Origin: Flavobacterium sp.
GTDB taxonomy: Bacteria; Bacteroidota; Bacteroidia; Flavobacteriales; Flavobacteriaceae
Length of the DNA stretch: 61,921 nucleotides
Direction: 5' to 3'
Assembly (NCBI GenBank): GCA_003497625.1
Contig: DNNO01000028.1
Coordinates: 1-61,921, forward strand
Numbering within the stretch: the stretch's first letter is position 1; every line of letters starts with the position of its first letter. Under the pieces are notes generated by a model. That model saw only the letters and a program-made list of their open reading frames with translations, did no database searches and was not told the origin of the DNA. The translations under genes and the position numbers were made by a program. Of this stretch, positions 45,169 through 54,560 are shown piece after piece.

Positions 45169-45176
45169 TATCTTTG
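45169..45176 (+). promoter_or_regulatory. Predicted -7 element for the Nfu-type gene
   Basis: TATCTTTG, 16 bases before the ATG at 45193. It lies inside a longer open frame that begins at a TTG (45166), which argues against that upstream start. Confidence 0.55.
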
Positions 45177-45192
45177 CAAAAAATTAATTATC

Positions 45193-46092
45193 ATGCAAGT
45201 AATCGCAACTAAAATAACTCAAAATCCAACCATTGTAAAATTTGAATTGGATGAAATAATCGTTAGAACAGAGAATTTTGAATTTAAAAACATTGATGAA
45301 ACACAAAATTCACCTTTAGCAAAACAATTATTCTTCCTTCCTTTTGTAAAAACAGTTTATATTTCTGGAAATTTCATTGCTATTGAAAAATTTTCAATAG
45401 TAGAATGGGAAGATGTTCAAGAAGATGTGGCCAATCAAATTAATGAGTTTATTTCAAATGGTGGCGTTATCATCCAAGTTGATGAAAATAAAACCAAAAA
45501 ACAACCTATCACCGTTTATGCCGAAACCACTCCTAACCCATCGGTTTTGAAATTTGTTTGCAATAAACTTTTAACAAAAACGGCTTTAGAGTGTAAAAAT
45601 ATTGATGAAACAAGCGCTTCACCTTTAGCAAAAGAATTATTTAAGTTTCCTTTTGTGAAAGAAATTTTTATTGACGAAAATTACATTTCGGTTACCAAAT
45701 TTGCAGTAACAGAATGGGATGAAATCACTTTAGAGTTAAGAACTTTCATTAAAGAATACATTGAAAACGGAAATACTGTAATTGACGAAACTGCCATCGT
45801 TAAAACAGAAATCCACCAAAAACAACAAGAAGCTTATTTTGATACGCTTGACGTAACTTCTCAGCAAATCATCAACATTATTGAAGAATATGTAAAGCCA
45901 GCTGTTCAAAGTGATGGCGGAAATATTATGTTTGAATCTTTTGACCCAATAGAAAAAAGAGTTAAGGTAGTTTTACAAGGTGCTTGTAGTGGTTGCCCAT
46001 CGTCTACCTTTACTTTGAAAAACGGAATTGAAAACATGTTGAAAGATATGTTAAAAGACGAAGCTATTAAAGTAGAAGCTATTAACGGATAA
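45193..46092 (+). CDS. Nfu/NifU-type Fe-S carrier with two N-terminal Nfu_N domains
   Basis: 299 residues from the ATG at 45193. Residues 5-90 and 108-195 are two copies of the Nfu N-terminal fold (TQNPTIVKFELD...SPLAKQLFFLPFVKTVYI and TPNPSVLKFVCN...SPLAKELFKFPFVKEIFI). Residues 220-295 are the NifU C-terminal domain, with the cluster-binding pair Cys265 and Cys268 (GACSGCPSS). It should deliver Fe-S clusters to apo-proteins. Most Nfu proteins have a single N domain; here it is duplicated. Confidence 0.93.
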   Translation: MQVIATKITQNPTIVKFELDEIIVRTENFEFKNIDETQNSPLAKQLFFLPFVKTVYISGNFIAIEKFSIVEWEDVQEDVANQINEFISNGGVIIQVDENKTKKQPITVYAETTPNPSVLKFVCNKLLTKTALECKNIDETSASPLAKELFKFPFVKEIFIDENYISVTKFAVTEWDEITLELRTFIKEYIENGNTVIDETAIVKTEIHQKQQEAYFDTLDVTSQQIINIIEEYVKPAVQSDGGNIMFESFDPIEKRVKVVLQGACSGCPSSTFTLKNGIENMLKDMLKDEAIKVEAING

Positions 46093-46112
46093 TTTCTAAA
46101 GTTTATAAAAAC

Positions 46113-46138
46113 AAAAAAGAGCCTTACGGCTCTTTTTT
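46113..46138. terminator. Bidirectional terminator
   Basis: 11-bp arms (AAAAAAGAGCC and its complement), TTAC loop, between the convergent Nfu and phosphate transporter genes. Confidence 0.9.
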
Positions 46139-48390
46139 TATTTCTTATTGTTTTGCTGATTAAATTCTTTAAACAACTCTAACAAGTTCATGATAGATTT
46201 TATCAAATCGTTTGTTTCAAGAAGTAAAGAGAAATACAACTTACTGTTTTTCGGACTCGTTTCAGTAGTTCTAATTCTAGTAATCTGTTTCGTGATTAAT
46301 TCAGATACCGTATCTAAGAACACTTTTTTATCTCTTAAAATTTCATCTAATTTAGAGAAATCTTCTGTTTTAAAACTTTCTTCTAAACGGCTGAACAATT
46401 CTTGTAATTGAGTATCAACAGTTTTAAGATCGCGAATTTGATTGAATTTTAATTTCTTATGATTATTATTTACATGCGAATGACTGCTTGATGTAATGTA
46501 ATCAATCGACTGTACCATGTCTTGTAAATACCCTAAAATTAAAATATAGAATTTACTCGCTTCAACTGAATTTTCATCTAAGTTTCTGATAAAATAAAAA
46601 ACATTGCTTTTTAATTCATCAATCTCTTTTTCAAGTTTCTTAAGCGATTTCTTATTTTCTTTAAGCTTAGCTAAATCTTGTAAACCTAAATTATCAACCA
46701 CACTTGAGTACAAAGCACTTGTTTTTCTTAAAACTTTAGAAATTTGAGAAGAACTTTCTGTAATCATTTCTTTTAATGTTACAATATCTTCTTTTCTTAA
46801 ACTTTTAATTTCTTCTTCTTCTTTTACTTTCTTTTTGTGAATTTGGTTACTTCTGTAAAAGAAAATAGCTACAATAATCATGAAAGCAAAGAAAGCAAAT
46901 ACTTCACCAATGAACAAGATATAAGCAATGATAGCAGATGATAAGAAAGCTGCTAATGCGGTTACAAACCAACCTCCAATTACATTGAAAACACCCGCAA
47001 CACGATAAACAGCACTTTCTCTATCCCAAGCTCTATCAGCGAAAGACGAACCCATTGCTACCATAAAAGTCACATAAGTTGTAGACAATGGTAATTTCAT
47101 AGAAGTTCCGATAGAAATCAAAATAGAAGCTACAATTAAGTTTACAGAAGCACGTACCATGTCAAACATTGGTTGCTCATCTCTTTTTCCAGTGTATTCT
47201 GGCTGAACAAACTGCGCATCTAATTTTCTTTGTAACGATTTTGGTAAAATAAAACTAATGATATTACCAAGATACATCATTGCTCTAACTAAATTTCTTG
47301 AAAGTGTATTGGCATTATATTTTTCGTTACCTTCTCCTTGTCTTGATAAGTTCTGCTCTGTTTCAATTACAGATTTAGCTTTTTTAGATGTCCATAATGT
47401 ATAAACCATTACTAATCCAGCTAAAGCTAAAAAGATGAAAGGCGCTGGTAAATTTTCCTTTTCTAAACCAGACATCATAAATTCAGTTGCTCCAACGGTT
47501 TGTCCAGGTGCAGCCCAAATTTCAAAAGCTTGATAAGCAGCGATTGGAACACCAATGAAGTTCACTAAATCATTTCCAGCAAAAGCAAGTGCTAATCCAA
47601 AAGTACCAACAATAATAATAAATTTGAAAACACTGTATTTAAAAACACTTATTAATAATTGACAAACAATTGTCCATAAAATCAATGAATAAGCAATAAT
47701 TGTAAACGGACTTTCTTTAATAAAATCTTTTACTTCTGACGGCACAAATGTTATAGATTTTAATCCTTTTACCAAAATGAAAAAAGTAATCGCAGTCATA
47801 GCAACTCCACCAAAAAGTGCCGCTACATACTTATATCTTTTTTCGATATGGAACGTAAAAATTAACCTTGAAACATATTGCACTAACGAACCTAAAGCAA
47901 AAGATAATGCCACAGAAAGTAAAATACTATAAACAATCTCTGAAGCTTTCTCAGTGTTGATATAATTCCCTAATGTGCTAAAACTATCATCACTTACATA
48001 TACTTTATAAACAGCTAATGCTACAGAGGCACCCAATAAAGAGAAGATTACAGAAACAGTTGTTGAAGTAGGCAAACCTAACGTATTAAAGACATCAAGT
48101 AATAATACGTCGGTAATCATTACCGCTAAAAAGATGATAATTACATCGTTGAAACTGAACATACTTGGCGTAAAAATACCATTTCTGGCAATTTCCATCA
48201 TACCATTTGAATAAAGTGCTCCAACTGCAACACCTAAACTCGCAACAATCATAATAGTTTTAAACGAAACCGCTTTTGAACCAATTGCCGAGTTTAAAAA
48301 ATTAACCGCATCATTACTTACTCCTACCATTAAATCGGTAACCGCAAGAATAGCTAATGCAATCAACATTATAATATAAATCTGCTCCAT
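46138..48390 (-). CDS. PiT-family phosphate transporter with PhoU-like C-terminal domain
   Basis: 750 residues. The first about 510 residues form the two-fold repeated PiT channel (GVSNDAVNFLNSAIGSKAVSF near the start, GLPTSTTVSVIFSLLGASVA, and the second repeat MKLPLSTTYVTFMVAMGSSFADRAW). Residues about 530-740 are helical and charged (EDIVTLKEMITESSSQISKVLRKTSALY) like the PhoU/PiT-accessory domain, usually a separate Pit accessory protein. The fusion suggests built-in regulation of phosphate uptake at the inner membrane. Confidence 0.93.
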   Translation of the reverse strand: MEQIYIIMLIALAILAVTDLMVGVSNDAVNFLNSAIGSKAVSFKTIMIVASLGVAVGALYSNGMMEIARNGIFTPSMFSFNDVIIIFLAVMITDVLLLDVFNTLGLPTSTTVSVIFSLLGASVALAVYKVYVSDDSFSTLGNYINTEKASEIVYSILLSVALSFALGSLVQYVSRLIFTFHIEKRYKYVAALFGGVAMTAITFFILVKGLKSITFVPSEVKDFIKESPFTIIAYSLILWTIVCQLLISVFKYSVFKFIIIVGTFGLALAFAGNDLVNFIGVPIAAYQAFEIWAAPGQTVGATEFMMSGLEKENLPAPFIFLALAGLVMVYTLWTSKKAKSVIETEQNLSRQGEGNEKYNANTLSRNLVRAMMYLGNIISFILPKSLQRKLDAQFVQPEYTGKRDEQPMFDMVRASVNLIVASILISIGTSMKLPLSTTYVTFMVAMGSSFADRAWDRESAVYRVAGVFNVIGGWFVTALAAFLSSAIIAYILFIGEVFAFFAFMIIVAIFFYRSNQIHKKKVKEEEEIKSLRKEDIVTLKEMITESSSQISKVLRKTSALYSSVVDNLGLQDLAKLKENKKSLKKLEKEIDELKSNVFYFIRNLDENSVEASKFYILILGYLQDMVQSIDYITSSSHSHVNNNHKKLKFNQIRDLKTVDTQLQELFSRLEESFKTEDFSKLDEILRDKKVFLDTVSELITKQITRIRTTETSPKNSKLYFSLLLETNDLIKSIMNLLELFKEFNQQNNKK

Positions 48391-48525
48391 TTTTTTTATG
48401 AATTAATTTGGTGCAAAAGTCCTCCAAGATTTTTAATCTAACGTTAATTTAATGTTATCAATTTTAACGAAAAAGCTTAATTGAAAAAAAATGCTTAACT
48501 TTAATTTAAAATTAAATCTATTCTT

Positions 48526-48726
48526 ATGGCAGTATTAAAAGTAATTGAAGTATTATCTAGCTCAACAGTAAGTTGGGAAGATGCAACACGAAAAGCAGTA
48601 GCTCATGCAGCAAAATCATTAAAGAACATTCGTTCTGTTTATGTACAAGATCAAAGCGCTTCGGTGAAAGACAACGAAGTAACTGAATTTAGAGTCAATC
48701 TAAAACTAACTTTTGAAATTGAATAA
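48526..48726 (+). CDS. Dodecin, flavin-binding protein
   Basis: 66 residues. AVLKVIEVLSSSTVSWEDATRKAVAHAAKSLKNI and VYVQDQSASVKDN...EFRVNLKLTFEIE match the small dodecamer that stores or buffers flavin. The position of the flavin-stacking tryptophan of archaeal and Thermus dodecins aligns with Ser37; Tyr39 is the nearest aromatic residue, as in many bacterial members. Single gene with its own terminator. Confidence 0.92.
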   Translation: MAVLKVIEVLSSSTVSWEDATRKAVAHAAKSLKNIRSVYVQDQSASVKDNEVTEFRVNLKLTFEIE

Positions 48727-48748
48727 GTTCAAAAAAATATTTTAAAGT

Positions 48749-48777
48749 AAGCGTTCTTTTTCAAGAACGCTTTTTTT
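48749..48777 (+). terminator. Terminator of dodecin
   Basis: 10-bp arms (AAGCGTTCTT and its complement), TTTC loop, T run. Confidence 0.9.
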
Positions 48778-48811
48778 ATGCTTTTTATTCATCTTAAAAA
48801 GAATCTCTGAA

Positions 48812-48819
48812 TATCTTTG
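48812..48819 (+). promoter_or_regulatory. Predicted -7 element for the MscS gene
   Basis: TATCTTTG, 14 bases before the ATG at 48834. Confidence 0.5.
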
Positions 48820-48833
48820 CAAAAAAATTAAGC

Positions 48834-49604
48834 ATGAACCCAACAGAAATACAAAATTACATCGAAACGATAAAGAAATTAATTTTAGAATATTCTCCCA
48901 AATTTGTAGTGGCCATTATTATTCTTGTAGTTGGATTGTGGGCAACAAGTTTTATCACCAAGACAGCTAAAAAAGTAATGATAAAACGCAATGTAGAATT
49001 AACACTTTCCAATTTTATAGGAAACTTAATTTTTTGGACACTACGTGTTTTACTTTTTGTAACCGTAATTTCAAAATTAGGCATTGAAACATCAGCATTT
49101 GTAACTATTTTGGGTGCCGCTGGTTTAGCGATTGGTTTATCATTACAAGGTTCGCTTTCTAATTTTGCTGGTGGAATTTTAATTATTTTATTCAAGCCTT
49201 TTAGATTAGGAGACACTATTGAAGCTCATGGAGAAATAGGAAAAGTAGATGAAATTTTGATTTTTTCCACAAGATTAATCACCGCAACTAATCAAGTAAT
49301 TTACATTCCAAACGGAATTTTATCGAACGGAAAAATCAAAAACTACTCGCAATTAGGAATTAGAAGAGCTGATTTGGTTTTAAAAACAAACTATGATTCT
49401 AATTTTCCTCTAATTAAAACTAGCATTTTAAATTTTTCTTCTTCTCACGACTTAGTTTTACAAGACCCAAAACCAGAAATTTTAGTTACCGATTTGTCTG
49501 AAACCACAATTGTTTTTACAGTGAAAGTTTGGACAAACAATAACGATTATCCAAAAGTAACTTCTGATATTTTAGAATTTAGTAAAAATGAAATATCGCT
49601 TTAA
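48834..49604 (+). CDS. Small-conductance mechanosensitive channel, MscS family
   Basis: 256 residues. Three membrane spans in residues 15-110 and the pore-lining TM3 signature ILGAAGLAIGLSLQGSLSNFAGGILIILFKPFRLGD, then a beta domain. Releases solutes under hypo-osmotic shock. Its TAA touches the TAG of the convergent tsaB gene, with no intergenic base. Confidence 0.95.
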   Translation: MNPTEIQNYIETIKKLILEYSPKFVVAIIILVVGLWATSFITKTAKKVMIKRNVELTLSNFIGNLIFWTLRVLLFVTVISKLGIETSAFVTILGAAGLAIGLSLQGSLSNFAGGILIILFKPFRLGDTIEAHGEIGKVDEILIFSTRLITATNQVIYIPNGILSNGKIKNYSQLGIRRADLVLKTNYDSNFPLIKTSILNFSSSHDLVLQDPKPEILVTDLSETTIVFTVKVWTNNNDYPKVTSDILEFSKNEISL

Positions 49605-50264
49605 CTATTTAGACAAAACGAAATCTTTCAAATAATAAGGCTCAAAATAAGCGACATCAACAAAGTCGCTTTTTTGATATTTATCAAACGACAACTGACT
49701 CATTTCGTTGGCTGAAGGAAAAACTACATTAGAATGAAATACAAATTTATCATCAGTTAATGTGTTTTTGAATTTTTCAGTGCCATCGCCTACTAAATGA
49801 ATGGTTTCAGAAATTTCTTTATACGAAGTTTCATCAATAATTTCCGCCTGAGTATTTCTAATTTGATTGTGATTTTTATCGTAAAAAGCCGTAAAAACTT
49901 CCATTCTACGAGCGTCAATCATTGGAATAATGATTCCATCTTCAATTTGAATTTGCTTCGCTAAAAGCTGAAGTGTGTCAATAGCAATCATTGGAACATT
50001 CAATGCATAGCAAAATCCTTTTGCAGATGAAACGCCAATTCTCAAACCTGTATAAGAACCAGGTCCTTGACTTACAGCAATAGCATTCAAGTCAGAAAAC
50101 TGCAAATTATTTTCAGTAAGTAATTCTTCAATAAAAACGTGTAATTTTTCGGCATGAGAAAAATTTTGCTCAGCAATTTCTTTGCAAGCTATCGTTTTTC
50201 CTTCTTTTGCTAAAGCTACAGAACATTTTTTTGTTGCGGTTTCTATATTCAGAATAATTGACAT
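49605..50264 (-). CDS. tsaB: tRNA t6A biosynthesis protein TsaB
   Basis: 219 residues from the ATG at 50264 (MSIILNIETATKKCSVAL). Partner of TsaD in making N6-threonylcarbamoyladenosine at tRNA position 37. ASKHA-type fold: ILNIETATKKCSVALAKEG, GPGSYTGLRIGVSSAKGF and IPMIDARRMEVFTAFYD. The longer frame adds MHFKNLI and was not used. A TANNTTTG element is 18 bases upstream. Confidence 0.94.
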   Translation of the reverse strand: MSIILNIETATKKCSVALAKEGKTIACKEIAEQNFSHAEKLHVFIEELLTENNLQFSDLNAIAVSQGPGSYTGLRIGVSSAKGFCYALNVPMIAIDTLQLLAKQIQIEDGIIIPMIDARRMEVFTAFYDKNHNQIRNTQAEIIDETSYKEISETIHLVGDGTEKFKNTLTDDKFVFHSNVVFPSANEMSQLSFDKYQKSDFVDVAYFEPYYLKDFVLSK

Positions 50265-50282
50265 AATCAGATTTTTGAAATG

Positions 50283-50290
50283 CAAAGTTA
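50283..50290 (-). promoter_or_regulatory. Predicted -7 element for tsaB
   Basis: Minus-strand TAACTTTG, 18 bases before the ATG at 50264. Confidence 0.45.
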
Positions 50291-50312
50291 AGAAGATAAA
50301 CCCGTAAAAAAA

Positions 50313-50338
50313 ATAAGGCGCAGTTTCCTACGCCTTAT
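50313..50338 (-). terminator. Terminator of the TolC/adaptor operon
   Basis: Arms ATAAGGCG / CGCCTTAT with a 10-base loop; a T run follows on the minus strand. Confidence 0.82.
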
Positions 50339-50363
50339 CTACCCAAATTAACTAATAAGAAAT

Positions 50364-51677
50364 CTATTTCTTACTTTCTTTTTTATCTTTTTCGGTTTCC
50401 ACTCTAATTTTATCATTAGAAACTAAATCTTTAGAAACAGTTGTATAAGGCCCAATAATGATTTCTTCACCCGGTTTTAATCCTGAAATGATTTCAATAT
50501 TGGTATCGTCTTGAATTCCTGTTTTAACTACTCTCAATTTTGCTTTATCTCCAACTTTTACAAAAACACACTCGTATTTTTTATCACTTTTTGGAGCTGT
50601 TCCTTTTTGCTCTTGCTCTTTTTTCTCTAACTCAGCAACAATATCTTTTTTAACCGAAGTCGTATCATCTTTAATTACAACAGCGCTAATAGGCACAGCT
50701 ACAATATTTTCTTTACGTTTCGTAATAATATCAACCGTAGCAGTCATTCCTGGTCTAAATGGTGAAAAATTAGCTGGTTTTCCTTCTAATAAATCTTGAT
50801 ATGATTCTTTTAAAATTCTAACTTTTACTTTAAAATTGGTAACCTGATCAGCTGTTAAAGCCGTACTTGCTGAATTTGAAATACTCGTAACAATTCCTTT
50901 AAACTCTCTTTTTAAATAGGCATCTACTTCAATATTTGCTGAATCTCCAATGCTAACTTTTACAATATCATTTTCGTTTACATCAACTTCTACTTCCATA
51001 TTGTTTAGGTTGGCAATTCTAAGAATTTCAGTTCCTGTCATTTGTTGCGTTCCTAAAACTCTTTCGCCCAACTCTACATTCAACAATGAAACTGTTCCAT
51101 CTGCAGGCGCATAAATAGTAGTTCTACCTAAGTTGTCTTTTGCCTCTGTAACCGTAGCCGAAGCACTTTGAACTTGGTAATAAGCCGATTGTTTATTGGC
51201 AACCGCTACTTCATAAGCCGAAACGATTCTATCCCATTCTGACTTAGAAATAATTCCTTTATCGAACAATTTTTTATTTCGGTCGTAATTTGCCTTTGCT
51301 TCTTTAACTTGAGCATCAGCTTGGCTTAACCCCGCTTTTGTAGTTGACATAGAAGCAACAGAACGATTTACTCCAGATTCATATAAATCAGGATTTATTC
51401 GCACTAATAAATCGCCTTTTTTAACTTGTTGCCCTTCTTTAATTGGTAAAGCAATAATTTCTCCTGAAACTTCAGAGGATATTTTTACCTCAATTTCAGG
51501 TTGGATTTTTCCAGTTGCCGAAACCGTTTCTACAATTGTAGTTTGAGCAACTTTTGACAATTCAACAATTTTTGAATCATCATTATTTCCGATAACGCCA
51601 CCTTTTTTAAGTCCAACTAATAACAAGATTAATCCGATTGCACTTCCTAATAAAATGAATATGGTTTTCTTTGACAT
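50364..51677 (-). CDS. Efflux periplasmic adaptor (membrane fusion protein)
   Basis: 437 residues. One N-terminal anchor (4-24), a lipoyl-like domain split around a coiled-coil hairpin (residues about 60-200: SGEIIALPIKEGQQVKKGDLLVRI ... TIYAPADGTVSLLNVELGERV), then beta-barrel and membrane-proximal domains (FRPGMTATVDIIT). MacA/HlyD-type, partner of a TolC channel, which precedes it by 20 bases. No MacB ATPase, RND pump or other inner-membrane transporter is encoded next to it; its pump must lie elsewhere. Confidence 0.92.
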   Translation of the reverse strand: MSKKTIFILLGSAIGLILLLVGLKKGGVIGNNDDSKIVELSKVAQTTIVETVSATGKIQPEIEVKISSEVSGEIIALPIKEGQQVKKGDLLVRINPDLYESGVNRSVASMSTTKAGLSQADAQVKEAKANYDRNKKLFDKGIISKSEWDRIVSAYEVAVANKQSAYYQVQSASATVTEAKDNLGRTTIYAPADGTVSLLNVELGERVLGTQQMTGTEILRIANLNNMEVEVDVNENDIVKVSIGDSANIEVDAYLKREFKGIVTSISNSASTALTADQVTNFKVKVRILKESYQDLLEGKPANFSPFRPGMTATVDIITKRKENIVAVPISAVVIKDDTTSVKKDIVAELEKKEQEQKGTAPKSDKKYECVFVKVGDKAKLRVVKTGIQDDTNIEIISGLKPGEEIIIGPYTTVSKDLVSNDKIRVETEKDKKESKK

Positions 51678-51697
51678 GACTAGGTATTTATGTTTTA

Positions 51698-53020
51698 TTA
51701 TTGTTTTTTGATTAATGGAATTCCGAAATAGAATTCTAATATTTTGGTTCTGAAAATATAATCGTATTTGGTTCTTAAAACTTCTGATTGTGCGTTCTCG
51801 TATGCAAATGATGCTTGTGAAAAATCAAATGAATTCATTAAACCAACATCAAATCTTTCTTTTGAAAAATTGAAAGATTGTTTTCTTGCTTCTAATGTTT
51901 TTTGAGCTGCTTCAAACGATTTTTTTGCATTGATTACATCATTATAAGCTTGATAGACATTGCGCTCTAAATCTAATTCGGCTTGTTTTAACTGAAACTC
52001 CGAACGTTCTTGATTTATTTTTGCACGTTGCACTCTTCCTCTTGTAGCAAAACCATTTAGAATAGGAACATTTAATTGTAACCCAATTGCTGTTCCATCA
52101 AATAATGACAACTGATCTACAAAATTGAATGGTGTACTTTCTGCCCAACGCGTATTATATCCAAAAAATCCAGATAATGTTGGCAAATAAGATGAACGTG
52201 AAATTGAAACATCTTTTTTAGCAATATCTACATTTGACATTGCAATTTTCACATCTTTAACTGATTCTTTAGCTTTAGTTAAGATAGCTTCTTGTGTTTC
52301 ATTTGTTACATTAGACATTGGCAAATCAATAACTTCATCAGAAATATCAAACGTAGCATATTCTTCTAATAATAATGTTTGACACAAAGCAATTTTAGAA
52401 ATTAAAAGTGCGTTTTCAGTACTAATAATTTGTTGTTGCTGAGTAGCGTCAGTAGCTTGAAGTTCATAAATATCACCAGCTGGAAGTGTTCCCGCTTCTA
52501 TTAATTCTTCAGTTCTTTTAATATTTTCTTTAGTAATAAGATTTTGATTTTTTTGAACTTTCAATTGTTCTTTATTAAACAAAATTTGCAAATAAGAATT
52601 GGCTACCGAAAGCGCAATATCGTCTTTCATCTTATCTAATCGGTAAGAATTTGCAATTTTATTTAGCTTCGTTCTTTGTAATGTTTTCCAATTAGCCAAT
52701 CCGTTAAACAATGTAATATTTGAATTTGCTCCAGCTGAAAACGATTTAAATGTTTCGTTTTGAAATTGGTTCGTAACTGGATTAATACTCGCTCCTGTAT
52801 TAATACTATAATTTGCATTAGCATTCAAAGTTGGTAAAAAACCACCTATAGCTTCTAATTTTTCAATATCAGAAGTTTTCAAATCCAATTCAGATTGCTT
52901 AATTGAAATATTATTTTTGATGGCGTAATCCACACATTCTTCCAATGTCCATTTTTTCGTTTGTGCCGATAGTTGAAAACCAATCAACATTAGAAAAAGA
53001 ACTATTTTTTTTGTTATCAT
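51698..53020 (-). CDS. TolC-family outer membrane efflux channel
   Basis: 440 residues from the ATG at 53020 (MITKKIVLFLML, signal ending FQLSAQ); an in-frame ATG at 53041 adds seven residues and is equally possible. TolC-like repeats: WTLEECVDYAIKNNISIKQSELDLK near the N-terminus and VYQAYNDVINAKKSFEAAQKTLEARKQSF in the second repeat. Forms the outer membrane tunnel for the adaptor encoded 20 bases downstream. Confidence 0.93.
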   Translation of the reverse strand: MITKKIVLFLMLIGFQLSAQTKKWTLEECVDYAIKNNISIKQSELDLKTSDIEKLEAIGGFLPTLNANANYSINTGASINPVTNQFQNETFKSFSAGANSNITLFNGLANWKTLQRTKLNKIANSYRLDKMKDDIALSVANSYLQILFNKEQLKVQKNQNLITKENIKRTEELIEAGTLPAGDIYELQATDATQQQQIISTENALLISKIALCQTLLLEEYATFDISDEVIDLPMSNVTNETQEAILTKAKESVKDVKIAMSNVDIAKKDVSISRSSYLPTLSGFFGYNTRWAESTPFNFVDQLSLFDGTAIGLQLNVPILNGFATRGRVQRAKINQERSEFQLKQAELDLERNVYQAYNDVINAKKSFEAAQKTLEARKQSFNFSKERFDVGLMNSFDFSQASFAYENAQSEVLRTKYDYIFRTKILEFYFGIPLIKKQ

Positions 53021-53135
53021 TTTATGTGCTTTAATTCTCATTTCCTATAAGACCTCTTTTTCATTATTTTGTTACAGCATATCGATTAAAATTTTACTTT
53101 TACATCAAAAAAAATCGAACTTATATTTTGCTGTA

Positions 53136-54527
53136 ATGAAAACAATTATTGCTTTTACTCTTATATTTTGCTTGTTTTTTGCAGTGATTTCTTGCGGAAC
53201 CACTAGTAAAATAGAAGCGCTAAAACCTGCACCGTCAAACAATGCTCCTGTAGTTTATAAAAACAAAACTTCGTTTGTGGCCATGCCTGTTGAAGTTACA
53301 TTAAAAGAAATTGAAAGCCAGTTGAATAAAAATTTAACTGGATTAATTTATAACGATTCGATTTTGAGCGACGATAAAACCGAAATGAAAATTTGGAAAA
53401 CAGCTCCTATCAAATTAACTGAAAAAGACGGAAATATTGTTTCGGTTATTCCAATGAAAATTTGGGCAAAATTCAAATACGGAACCGATTTTATGGGTTT
53501 GAATGATACTAGAGAGGTAAATTTAAACGGAACCATCACATTAAACAGCAAAACGCATTTAACCAATTGGAAACTTACTACGATTTCTAAATTAGAAGAT
53601 TTTGAATGGAGCGAAAGCCCAAGTATTTTAGTTGCAGGAAAAAATGTCCCAATTACCTACATTATAAATCCAACACTGAGTATTTTTAAATCGAAAATTG
53701 CAAAAAAAATCGATAAAGCTATTGACGAAACTTGCGATTTTAAACCTCAAGTTTTATCGGTTTTAGAAAAATTAAGCACACCTTTTTTAACCAGCGAGCA
53801 ATATGAAACATGGTTTAAAATGGTTCCGATGGAATTATATGTTACCGAAGCTAAGTTGTCAAAATCAAAAATCACTTTGAACATGGGTTTAAAATGCAAC
53901 ATGCAAACCATGGTGGGACAAGAACCTAAAAACAGTTTTGATGCTGCCAAAATTGTATTAAAACCTGTAGCTTCAATTCCAGAAAACACTACGGCTTCTG
54001 TGGTGGCGGTTTCTACTTATGAAAGTGCGAGTAAAATTGTAACCAAAAACTTCCAAGGTCAAGAATTTGCTTCGGGAAGTAGAAAAATTACAGTACAAAA
54101 GGTTGATTTATGGCAAAAAGATGGTAAAATGATTATTGCTTTAGATATTCTAGGAAGTATTAACGGCACCATTTATTTGTCGGGAATTCCGAATTATAAC
54201 CCTATTTCTAAAGAAATTTACTTTGATCAAATGGATTATGTGTTAAATACAAAAGGGATTTTAACCAAATCGGCAAATTGGCTTTTACAAGGAACCATTT
54301 TAAGAAAAATTCAAGAGAACTGTCGCTATTCAATAAAAGGAAATTTAGAAGAAGGCAAGAAAAGTATGAATCCGTATTTATCAAATTATTCGCCTATGAA
54401 AGGTGTTTTTGTAAACGGAACTTTAAACGATTTTGAGTTTGAAAAAGTGGAATTAACAGATAAAGCCATCATAGCATTCGTTACTACTTCTGGAAAAATG
54501 AGTATAAGTATTGACGGTATGGAATAA
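53136..54527 (+). CDS. DUF4403 lipoprotein
   Basis: 463 residues. Lipobox VISC (Cys20). KTSFVAMPVEVTLKEIESQLNKNLTGLIYND opens the DUF4403 family, whose tandem halves resemble lipid-binding (BPI-like/TULIP) folds. Cysteines are few. Probably an outer-membrane-attached protein; function unknown. Converges with the cytochrome cluster at about 54530-54560, where only a weak hairpin is visible. Confidence 0.87.
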   Translation: MKTIIAFTLIFCLFFAVISCGTTSKIEALKPAPSNNAPVVYKNKTSFVAMPVEVTLKEIESQLNKNLTGLIYNDSILSDDKTEMKIWKTAPIKLTEKDGNIVSVIPMKIWAKFKYGTDFMGLNDTREVNLNGTITLNSKTHLTNWKLTTISKLEDFEWSESPSILVAGKNVPITYIINPTLSIFKSKIAKKIDKAIDETCDFKPQVLSVLEKLSTPFLTSEQYETWFKMVPMELYVTEAKLSKSKITLNMGLKCNMQTMVGQEPKNSFDAAKIVLKPVASIPENTTASVVAVSTYESASKIVTKNFQGQEFASGSRKITVQKVDLWQKDGKMIIALDILGSINGTIYLSGIPNYNPISKEIYFDQMDYVLNTKGILTKSANWLLQGTILRKIQENCRYSIKGNLEEGKKSMNPYLSNYSPMKGVFVNGTLNDFEFEKVELTDKAIIAFVTTSGKMSISIDGME

Positions 54528-54560
54528 AAAAAAGCATTTCAATTAAAACGCCTTTTTTAT

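Larger units (their letters stand above)
44867..45192. other. Divergent intergenic region, 326 bases
   Basis: No gene fits in this A/T-rich stretch between the PorP/SprF gene (-) and the Nfu-type gene (+). It holds a minus-strand promoter (44986-45018) and a plus-strand -7 element (45169-45176). Between them I see nothing I can assign. Confidence 0.7.

Noticed and set aside
45166-45192. Upstream TTG start adding nine residues to the Nfu-type protein
   Set aside because: That extension is encoded by the predicted -7 element TATCTTTG, so the ATG at 45193 is preferred.
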